Positions 58,114 through 64,000 of a stretch of DNA of 64,000 nt are shown here, one piece after another. Position 1 is the stretch's first letter, and each line of letters starts with the position of its first letter. Below the pieces are notes generated by a model. It saw only the letters and a list, made by a program, of their open reading frames with translations, was not told where the DNA came from and made no database searches. This DNA is from Acidovorax sp. (GTDB lineage Bacteria > Pseudomonadota > Gammaproteobacteria > Burkholderiales > Burkholderiaceae_C), in contig NZ_JAPUDY010000072.1 in NCBI RefSeq assembly GCF_027492855.1, positions 62,001 to 126,000 of the forward strand, given 5' to 3'. A program made the translations under genes and the position numbers.

Positions 58114-59307
58114 ATGCCGACCAAACGCCTTCCTCGCTCAGCCCGTGCCCCCGCCCGCTGGAGCCTCCTTTCTCTTGCCGGACTGATTGCGGCCTGTGGT
58201 GGCGGAGGTGGCGGCGGCGACACGCCACCACCCGCCAACGTGGCGATCCAGTTCACAGCCCCTGCCGCCGAAGAGGCATACACCGCAGGCTCAGCATTGG
58301 CGTTGAGTGCACGCGTTACCGAGAACGGCGCCAACGTGGCCGACGGCACCAGCGTGCATTTCTCCACAGGCACCGGCCCTGCCACCACCGGCCGTACCGT
58401 GGCGGGCACGGCAGCGGCATCGCTGACGGGCGTGGGCACCGGGCGGCAGCAGGTGCAGGCCTCCACCACTGTGGCGGGCAGCACTGCATCTGCTGTACTT
58501 ACCCTCTACTTGCGGCCCGTGCCTTCTTCCCTGGAGGTGCTGGTGCCCGCGTACTTTGCCCCCACCGGCGCGGGCGCACCACACTGGGCGGCAATGACCA
58601 GCGGTGCAGCGGCTACGCCCGCCGTCAAGATCACGGCCATCCTCAACCCCGCCGACGGCCCCTCGAACCAGGCGGACGCCAATACCCGCCTCGCCGCCAC
58701 ACAGTTCGTGGCCGCAGGCGGCAAACTGGTGGGTTATGTGTTCACGGGCTATGGCACAGGTGGCAAATCGCTGGCCGCCATCAAGGCCGAGATCGATGCC
58801 TATTTCACCTTTTATGGGCGCGATCTGATCAGCGGCATCTTCCTGGACGAGATGGCGGCTACGGACAACCGGTTGGACTTCTACCGCGAGCTGTACCGCT
58901 ACATCAAGGCCAAGGACGCCAGCCTGCGTGTGATTGGCAACCCCGGCATGCTGCCCACGGCGGGCTATGCCACCGTAGCCGATGTGCTCACGGTGTTTGA
59001 GGGCAAGAGCTCGCAATACAGCAGCTACAACCCCCGCACCCCGGATGCCGAATGGACCTACGCCCGCCCTAACGGCAGCCTGGCCACGCTGGTGCACAAC
59101 ACCGCTACCTGCGCGGCCATGCAGACGGCCGTGCAGGCATCGGCATCAGCACGTTACAACATGGGCATGGTGTACGTGACGCACCGCGAGTACGAGTTCG
59201 TCACCAACACCGGTAACCCCTGGCTGACCCTGCCCACGTATTGGACGGACTTGCTGCAGACGGTGCGCGCCGTCAATGTCCAGCAAGCGCTGCCAGCCTG
59301 CTCTTAA
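58114..59307 (+). CDS. spherulin-4/Sph3-like (GH135) glycoside hydrolase, lipoprotein
   Basis: This is a lipoprotein with lipobox GLIAAC (Cys28, Gly at +2), a run of glycines, an Ig-like beta domain (about 42-133) and a C-terminal domain (about 138-392) of the spherulin-4 family. The hydrolase part shows LVPAYFAP, GYVFTGYG, GIFLDEMAA (Asp245-Glu246) and VFEGKSS (Glu296), in the order of the catalytic-type residues known in Sph3 of Aspergillus fumigatus (Asp166, Glu167, Glu222). Sph3 cuts galactosaminogalactan, a GalN/GalNAc-containing polymer like Pel. It lies 103 bases after pelG on the same strand, so a role in trimming or releasing Pel at the cell surface is inferred. It has 397 residues. 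Confidence 0.82.
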   Translation: MPTKRLPRSARAPARWSLLSLAGLIAACGGGGGGGDTPPPANVAIQFTAPAAEEAYTAGSALALSARVTENGANVADGTSVHFSTGTGPATTGRTVAGTAAASLTGVGTGRQQVQASTTVAGSTASAVLTLYLRPVPSSLEVLVPAYFAPTGAGAPHWAAMTSGAAATPAVKITAILNPADGPSNQADANTRLAATQFVAAGGKLVGYVFTGYGTGGKSLAAIKAEIDAYFTFYGRDLISGIFLDEMAATDNRLDFYRELYRYIKAKDASLRVIGNPGMLPTAGYATVADVLTVFEGKSSQYSSYNPRTPDAEWTYARPNGSLATLVHNTATCAAMQTAVQASASARYNMGMVYVTHREYEFVTNTGNPWLTLPTYWTDLLQTVRAVNVQQALPACS

Positions 59308-60158
59308 GACGGGAGCCAAAGCTCCTGCCACCCGGCCCAATGCTGGCCGGGGGCCAAGGTCACGGGGCTGTCGATCTGCCCGGCCTCGATGCACAGCATA
59401 TGCCGGTAACCGTCGGCGGGCATGTCGGCCAGGCGGGTGCACAAAGCGGCACCCGGGTTCCACACCACAGTGCTGGCCAGCGACGGGCTTTGGCGGATGC
59501 GCATGCGGGGCTGACCGGCCTCGCACAGCTCCAGCGCGTGCGCCGGGGCGGTGAAGACGCTGTCGTACTCGCCCGCAATGGCCACGGCGCCCTGCTGTGT
59601 GCTGTGGGCATCGGTCACGGCATCCCAGCGGGCCATGCCGTTCAGGCCGTCGATCGTTGCCTGGGCAATGTCTTCCACCCGCAGGTAGGTGTGCAGCAGG
59701 CTGGTGAAGGCCCAGGCCTGGGCCGATGGGTTGTGCACCTGCAGCCCCACGCGCAGGCTGCCGGGCGCCAGGTCCACGCTCAACTGCGCTTCAAACGCCT
59801 GGGGCCACCATTGGCGGCTGCGTTCGTCGTCGTGCAGGCGCAGGGTCAGGCTGGATGGACTGGCGCTGTCGGCAGGCTGCCAGGCCAGGTTGCGCGCAAA
59901 GCCGTGTTTGGGCAAGGGGCCGCGCTGGTTGAACTGCGGAAAACACACAGGAATGCCGCCACGGATGGGGCTGTGGCCGTCCAGCACGGCGTGGGGGCTG
60001 AGGTACAGGCGCTCGCGCCCCGCAGCCATCCAGGAAAGCACTTGCGCACCATGCAGGGCCACCACCACCTCGTCACCACATGCGTGGCGCAGGCGCAAGC
60101 AGGGCTGGCCTGCGATGGGGATGGATTCGACGGTACAGCGCGCGGTGGCGTCAGGCAT
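59304..60158 (-). CDS. D-hexose-6-phosphate mutarotase / aldose 1-epimerase-like protein
   Basis: This is a YeaD-type mutarotase with the galactose mutarotase-like fold. Family features include [40 protein letters not shown] and the His/Glu region [11 protein letters not shown] with [17 protein letters not shown] near the end. ATG 60158 gives 284 residues; an earlier in-frame start extends into hisA. It overlaps the hisA end by eight bases and its stop overlaps the GH135-like gene's stop. Substrate is uncertain; it may be a passenger of the his operon or part of sugar supply. Confidence 0.88.
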   Translation of the reverse strand: MPDATARCTVESIPIAGQPCLRLRHACGDEVVVALHGAQVLSWMAAGRERLYLSPHAVLDGHSPIRGGIPVCFPQFNQRGPLPKHGFARNLAWQPADSASPSSLTLRLHDDERSRQWWPQAFEAQLSVDLAPGSLRVGLQVHNPSAQAWAFTSLLHTYLRVEDIAQATIDGLNGMARWDAVTDAHSTQQGAVAIAGEYDSVFTAPAHALELCEAGQPRMRIRQSPSLASTVVWNPGAALCTRLADMPADGYRHMLCIEAGQIDSPVTLAPGQHWAGWQELWLPS

Positions 60159-60894
60159 CGCCGAGTTCGTCGGCACGCGCTTGCGCTGCTGCGAAGTCGA
60201 GGTCACCCGAGTAGATGGCGCGACCGCAGATCACGCCTTCGACACCTTCGCTCTCGACCGCACACAACTGCTCGATGTCGGCCATGTTCGACAGGCCGCC
60301 CGAGGCGATCACGGGGATGGACAGCGCCTGCGCCAGCTTCACCGTGGCGTCGATGTTGATGCCCGAGAGCATGCCGTCGCGGCCGATGTCGGTGTAGATG
60401 ATGGATTCGACGCCCCAGTCCTCAAACTTCTTGGCCAGGTCCACCACCTCGTGGCCGGTGAGCTTGCTCCAGCCATCGGTGGCGACCTTGCCGTCCTTGG
60501 CGTCCAGGCCCACGATGATGTGGCCGCCGAAGGCGCTGCAGGCGTCCTTGAGGAAGCCGGGGTTCTTCACGGCTGCCGTGCCGATGATCACGTAGCGCAG
60601 GCCACCGTCGATGTATTTTTCGATGGTGTCCAGGTCGCGAATACCGCCGCCGAGCTGCACCGGGATGTCGTCGCCCACTTCTTTGAGGATGGACTTGATG
60701 GCGCCGTAGTTCTTGGGCACGCCCGCGAAGGCGCCATTGAGGTCCACCAGGTGCAGGCGGCGTGCGCCCGCATCCACCCATTTGCGCGCCATGGCAGCCG
60801 GGTCTTCACCAAAGGTGGTGGATTGGTCCATATCGCCTTGTTTGAGGCGTACGCAGTGGCCGTCCTTGAGGTCGATGGCGGGGATGAGCAGCAT
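60151..60894 (-). CDS. hisA: ProFAR isomerase
   Basis: HisA opens the sugar ring of ProFAR to PRFAR, step 4 of histidine synthesis. The TIM barrel starts [21 protein letters not shown] with catalytic Asp in AIDLKDG and the second in [10 protein letters not shown]. It has 247 residues. In related genomes hisF follows directly; here the mutarotase gene, the GH135-like gene and pel come next. Confidence 0.97.
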   Translation of the reverse strand: MLLIPAIDLKDGHCVRLKQGDMDQSTTFGEDPAAMARKWVDAGARRLHLVDLNGAFAGVPKNYGAIKSILKEVGDDIPVQLGGGIRDLDTIEKYIDGGLRYVIIGTAAVKNPGFLKDACSAFGGHIIVGLDAKDGKVATDGWSKLTGHEVVDLAKKFEDWGVESIIYTDIGRDGMLSGINIDATVKLAQALSIPVIASGGLSNMADIEQLCAVESEGVEGVICGRAIYSGDLDFAAAQARADELGDA

Positions 60895-60984
60895 GGTGGT
60901 GGTGGGGTTCGGGAGAAAAGGCCAAGTCGCGGCTCGGCCCGAACGGGGTGGTTAAGGGGAAAGGGTGACTACAAGAAAAAAGAA

Positions 60985-61653
60985 TCAGGGATTCCAGTGC
61001 AGAAAGTTGCGGTACAGGGCCAAGCCGTGCTCCGCGCTCTTTTCCGGGTGGAATTGCGTGGCGAAAATATTATCGCGCGCAATGGCCGCTGCGAACAAAC
61101 CGCCGTAGTCGGCCTGCCCTGCGCAGTGGGCCGCTTGCTGCGGCACCGCGTAGAAACTGTGCACGAAATAGAAGTAACTGTTGTCGGGCACACCAGCCCA
61201 CACGGGGTGCACGGCGCCACCGTGCGCCATCTGGCGCACCTGGTTCCAGCCCATCTGGGGCACCTTGTAGCGGCTGCCGTCTGGCTGGGTACGGCCCGCC
61301 AGGTCGAACTTGAGCACATCGCCATGGATCAGGGAGAGGCCGGGGGTGTCGCCCTCGGCGCTGTGGTCCAGCAGCATCTGCATGCCCACACACACGCCGA
61401 ACATGGGCTTGCTGGCGGCGGCTTCGAGCACGGATTCCTGCAGGCCCGATTCGCGCAGCTCGCGCATGCAGTCGGGCATGGCGCCCTGCCCTGGCAGCAC
61501 GATGCGCTGGGCAGCGCGCACGTCCTCGGGGCGCTGGGTGACCACCACGGTCCAGCCCGTACCCTCGGCGGCGGCCAACACGGCCTGCGACACCGAGCGC
61601 AAGTTGCCCATGCCGTAATCAACCACCGCAACGGTTTTTGCTTCTATATTCAT
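60985..61653 (-). CDS. hisH: imidazole glycerol phosphate synthase glutaminase subunit
   Basis: HisH hydrolyses glutamine and channels ammonia to HisF. The triad is Cys88 (FGVCVGM), His202 and Glu204 (QFHPEKS). It has 222 residues. ATG 61653 lies inside the right end of a repeat copy (the AGCTAT motif), so the start codon is part of the repeat. Confidence 0.96.
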   Translation of the reverse strand: MNIEAKTVAVVDYGMGNLRSVSQAVLAAAEGTGWTVVVTQRPEDVRAAQRIVLPGQGAMPDCMRELRESGLQESVLEAAASKPMFGVCVGMQMLLDHSAEGDTPGLSLIHGDVLKFDLAGRTQPDGSRYKVPQMGWNQVRQMAHGGAVHPVWAGVPDNSYFYFVHSFYAVPQQAAHCAGQADYGGLFAAAIARDNIFATQFHPEKSAEHGLALYRNFLHWNP

Positions 61654-61695
61654 AGCTGCTAGCGCTTATCCATCAAGCGCTAGCGCCCGATTTGA
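61643..61695 (-). repeat. intergenic palindromic repeat, copy 10, including the hisH start codon
   Basis: Read on the minus strand the core is GCTAGCGCTTGATGGATAAG, then CGCTAGCAGCTATGAATATAG. The ATG of AGCTATG is the hisH start codon. No Shine-Dalgarno sequence is visible outside the repeat. It lies between hisB and hisH. Confidence 0.87.
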
Positions 61696-61705
61696 TCTAA
61701 AAATT

Positions 61706-62341
61706 TCACAAAGAACCCTTGGTGGACGGGATGACGCCCGCAGAGCGCGGGTCGCGCTCCAGCGCCGCACGCAACGTGCGCCCGAAGGCCTTGAAGATGG
61801 TTTCGCACTGGTGGTGGGCATTGAAGCCCTTGAGGTTGTCGATGTGCAGCGTCACGCCCGCGTGGTTCACAAAACCCTGGAAGAACTCGAACACCAGTTG
61901 CGTATCGAGCTGACCGATGCTGCCAGAGGTGAACTTCACATCCATGTGCAAACCGGGGCGGCCCGAGAAATCGACCACCACGCGCGAGAGCGCTTCGTCG
62001 AGCGGCACATAGGCGTGGCCGTAGCGGCGAATGCCCTTTTTGTCGCCCACGGCGCGCGCAAACGCCTGGCCGAGGGTGATGCCCACGTCTTCCACGGTGT
62101 GGTGGCCGTCGATGTGCAGGTCGCCCTCGCAGTCGATGTCCAGGTCGATCAGCCCGTGGCGGGCGATCTGGTCGAGCATGTGGTCGAAGAAGCCGATGCC
62201 CGTGTGCAGCTTGGCCTGGCCGGTGCCGTCGAGATTGATGCGCACGCGGATGCGTGTCTCGGCGGTGTTGCGGTTGACCTCGGCGATGCGGTCGGCCATC
62301 GGGTCGGACGGGGTGGAAGGTACGAGTGCGGAGGAGGTCAT
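61706..62341 (-). CDS. hisB: imidazoleglycerol-phosphate dehydratase
   Basis: HisB removes water from imidazole glycerol phosphate, step 7 of histidine synthesis. The metal-binding His repeats [26 protein letters not shown] and [15 protein letters not shown] are intact. It is monofunctional (no histidinol phosphatase domain), 211 residues from ATG 62341. It overlaps the hisC stop by four bases, so translation is coupled. Confidence 0.96.
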   Translation of the reverse strand: MTSSALVPSTPSDPMADRIAEVNRNTAETRIRVRINLDGTGQAKLHTGIGFFDHMLDQIARHGLIDLDIDCEGDLHIDGHHTVEDVGITLGQAFARAVGDKKGIRRYGHAYVPLDEALSRVVVDFSGRPGLHMDVKFTSGSIGQLDTQLVFEFFQGFVNHAGVTLHIDNLKGFNAHHQCETIFKAFGRTLRAALERDPRSAGVIPSTKGSL

Positions 62342-63459
62342 AGGGAGGCCTGCAGGGCAGCCAGCATCTGCGTGTTGTCTTCGGTGCAGCCCACCGTGAG
62401 GCGCAGGCAGTTGACCAGCATGGGATGCATTGTAGAAACGTTCTTGACGAGAACCTTGCGGTTTTTCATACCCTCGTAGGCCTTGGCGGAATCCGCCACA
62501 CGCACAAGCACCATGTTGGCCTCGCTGTCCCAGCATTTTTCAATGCCGGGCATCTGGCGCAGCGCTTCAACCAGTGTGGTGCGCGCGGCACGCAACTCGA
62601 AGGCCTGGGCGGCAAACACGTCGGCGTGCTCCAGCGCAAACAGCGCGGCTTCGCAGTTGAGCACGCTCACGTTGTAGGGCGGGCGCACCTTGTCAATCTC
62701 GCTCACAAAGGCGGCGGGGCCGATGAGGTAGCCCAGGCGCACACCCGCCAGGCCAAACTTGCTGAGCGTGCGCATAAGCAACACATGCGCGTTGCGTGCG
62801 GGCTCGGCGCGCATGCGGTCGATGAAGGTGCGGCTGGCAAAGGGCTGGTAGGCCTCATCCATCACCACGATGCCGCCTTGGGCACCTGCGGCGTCGATGA
62901 TGCGCTGCACCGCGCCCTCGTCCCACAGCGTGGCCGTGGGGTTGTTGGGGTAGGCGATGTAGGTGATGGCAGGCTGGTGCTGGGCGATGGCGGCCAGCAT
63001 GGCGGGCTCGTCCAGTTCGAAATCGGGCGTGAGCGGCACACCCACAAAGTCCAGGCCCTGCAGTTGCGCCGACAGCGGGTACATCACGAAGCCCGGCATG
63101 GGGGCGAGCATGGTGGCGCGCTGCCCGGTACCCGGCTGCGCGCAGGCCAGGGCCAGCAGGGTGATGAGTTCGTCCGACCCATTGCCCAGCACGATGCCGT
63201 AGCCCTCGGGCATGCCGGCGTACTTGGCGAGGGCAGCCTTCAGGTCCAACAACCGGTCACCCGGATAGCGATTGAGCGCCACTGCGCCCAGGCGCTGGCC
63301 CAGCGCAGCCTGCAGGTGCGCGGGCAGGCGGAACGGGTTCTCCATCGCATCCATCTTGAGCATGCCGGTGGAGGGCTGCACGCCGTAAGCGTGCATGGCG
63401 CGCACGTCGGGGCGGATGCGGGCCAGGGCCTGGAGGGGAGACGACGCAGGAGTAGTCAT
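62338..63459 (-). CDS. hisC: histidinol-phosphate aminotransferase
   Basis: HisC transaminates imidazole acetol phosphate with glutamate, step 8 of histidine synthesis. It is a PLP fold-type I enzyme: [27 protein letters not shown] and the PLP-binding Lys in [16 protein letters not shown]. It has 373 residues. Its start overlaps the PIN-domain gene by four bases. Confidence 0.96.
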   Translation of the reverse strand: MTTPASSPLQALARIRPDVRAMHAYGVQPSTGMLKMDAMENPFRLPAHLQAALGQRLGAVALNRYPGDRLLDLKAALAKYAGMPEGYGIVLGNGSDELITLLALACAQPGTGQRATMLAPMPGFVMYPLSAQLQGLDFVGVPLTPDFELDEPAMLAAIAQHQPAITYIAYPNNPTATLWDEGAVQRIIDAAGAQGGIVVMDEAYQPFASRTFIDRMRAEPARNAHVLLMRTLSKFGLAGVRLGYLIGPAAFVSEIDKVRPPYNVSVLNCEAALFALEHADVFAAQAFELRAARTTLVEALRQMPGIEKCWDSEANMVLVRVADSAKAYEGMKNRKVLVKNVSTMHPMLVNCLRLTVGCTEDNTQMLAALQASL

Positions 63460-63908
63460 TCGGTGGTGTCCAGTTCGTTGGGGATGAGAAGAAAAGGGTT
63501 GATGGGCCGCACGGCGTCCAGCGGCTGGTCGTGCGGCAGCGCCTCGGTGAGCAAGTAGCGGCAGCCCTGCTGGTGGGCGGACGAGAGGATGAGTGCATCC
63601 CAGTAGCCCAGGCGGTAGCGGTCCTGCAGGTCCCAGGCGCCATCCACGGTGTACGCATCAAGGTGCGGCGGCAGCCACACGCGCAGGCGGCGCACCTGGG
63701 CGCGCACCTGCTGCAGCACCTGTGGGCCGTCAAAACGCTGGATCGCCTGGTTGTACAACTCGTTGAGCACTTGCGAGCTGATGCGGCCGCTGCGCGTCTG
63801 CCAGCAGAAGCTGACCCATTCGCGGGCGCGGGCCTGGCGGACCGGGTCACGGTCATCCACGCTGGCGAGCAGTATCTCGGTGTCGATAAAGATGGGGACG
63901 GTGCTCAT
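63456..63908 (-). CDS. PIN-domain protein (VapC-like putative ribonuclease)
   Basis: This 150-residue PIN-domain protein has the acidic residues Asp9 (IFIDTE), Glu50 (VLNELYN), Asp104 (GYWDALIL) and Glu122, matching the metal site of VapC-type toxins. It overlaps the end of the upstream small gene by four bases and the hisC start by four bases. A toxin-antitoxin pair is the usual setting, but the upstream gene is cut by the window edge and is not recognised. In most relatives hisD would be expected upstream of hisC. Confidence 0.82.
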   Translation of the reverse strand: MSTVPIFIDTEILLASVDDRDPVRQARAREWVSFCWQTRSGRISSQVLNELYNQAIQRFDGPQVLQQVRAQVRRLRVWLPPHLDAYTVDGAWDLQDRYRLGYWDALILSSAHQQGCRYLLTEALPHDQPLDAVRPINPFLLIPNELDTTE

Positions 63909-64000
63909 CGCAAAAACAAGGTCTCGCGCGGAACGTATGGGCCACTCGATGCGCCCCAGGACTCAAAACCCAGCGCCTCGCGCATGGCCTGGGCGTAGGC
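63905..64000 (-). CDS. 3' end of an unrecognised small gene, possible antitoxin
   Basis: The last 31 residues of a gene that enters from the right edge read AYAQAMREALGFESWG, then ASSGPYVPRETLFLR and a TGA stop. Its stop overlaps the PIN gene start by four bases (ATGA), as antitoxin and toxin genes often do. The fragment is too short to assign a family. Confidence 0.6.
   Translation of the reverse strand, partial: AYAQAMREALGFESWGASSGPYVPRETLFLR

Noticed and set aside
44149-59307. Recent transfer of the pel island judged by base composition
   Set aside because: By eye, GC level and codon use in the island resemble the flanks; only the position argument supports insertion.

Overview
The window is high-GC, gene-dense chromosomal DNA from a betaproteobacterium, most likely a Comamonadaceae member close to Acidovorax. 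The grounds are gene order (hemA-prfA-prmC-grxD; rplU-rpmA-obgE-proB; pilBCD-coaE-zapD-yacG; petABC-sspA-sspB; hisFIE-DUF4870-HIT-tatABC), protein sequence character, and ten copies of a short intergenic repeat of a type I associate with this family. The species cannot be fixed from the sequence alone. Both edges cut genes: hemA on the left, and an unrecognised small gene upstream of a PIN-domain gene on the right.

Layout. 1-6.0 kb: the 3' part of hemA, prfA, prmC, grxD, an AAA+ ATPase and a CBS-domain membrane protein. 6-13.6 kb: lytic transglycosylase and proS, divergent rppH, then proB, obgE, rpmA, rplU and divergent ispB. 13.65-19.5 kb: tRNA-Pro(CGG), then type IV pilus assembly genes pilB, pilC, pilD with coaE, zapD and yacG. 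19.6-26.6 kb: a MutT-like Nudix gene, a DUF815 ATPase, argJ, secA, an M23 peptidase, a DciA-like gene and tRNA-Thr(TGT). 26.6-30.8 kb: sspB, sspA and the cytochrome bc1 operon petABC. 30.9-38.7 kb: mscL, pdxA, a NIF3-family gene, a TRAP transporter (dctP, dctQ and an enlarged dctM) and a DegS-like protease. 38.8-44.0 kb: tatABC, a HIT protein, a patatin phospholipase, a DUF4870 protein, hisE, hisI and hisF. 44.1-59.3 kb: a divergent galE and a complete Pel exopolysaccharide operon, pelABCDEFG, followed by a lipoprotein resembling spherulin-4/Sph3 (GH135) glycosidases. 59.3-64 kb: a hexose-phosphate mutarotase-like gene, hisA, hisH, hisB, hisC, a PIN-domain gene and the edge fragment.

The main story is 44-59.3 kb. 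In related betaproteobacteria hisA is normally followed closely by hisF; here about 15 kb carrying galE and pel lies between them, so the histidine operon is split into a hisC-B-H-A arm and a hisF-I-E arm. The island looks like a self-sufficient Pel module. GalE has Cys instead of Tyr at the C-terminal gatekeeper position, the state linked to epimerising UDP-GlcNAc/UDP-GalNAc, which would supply the GalNAc precursor. PelD keeps an RxxD motif expected to bind c-di-GMP, PelF and PelG polymerise and export, PelA hydrolyses and deacetylates, and PelB and PelC form the outer-membrane exit. The extra lipoprotein carries the Asp-Glu...Glu pattern of Sph3, an enzyme that cuts a chemically similar GalN/GalNAc polymer, so a second, surface-anchored Pel hydrolase is the most interesting hypothesis here.

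Other noteworthy points are the ten-copy intergenic repeat, which twice runs into a start codon (prmC, hisH), hairpins with U-tracts between dctP and dctQ and just ahead of sspA, the large AEPP-rich insertion in DctM, and a PIN-domain gene translationally coupled to hisC. No CRISPR array, insertion sequence, prophage or rRNA gene was seen, and no gene-free stretch exceeds about 300 bases.
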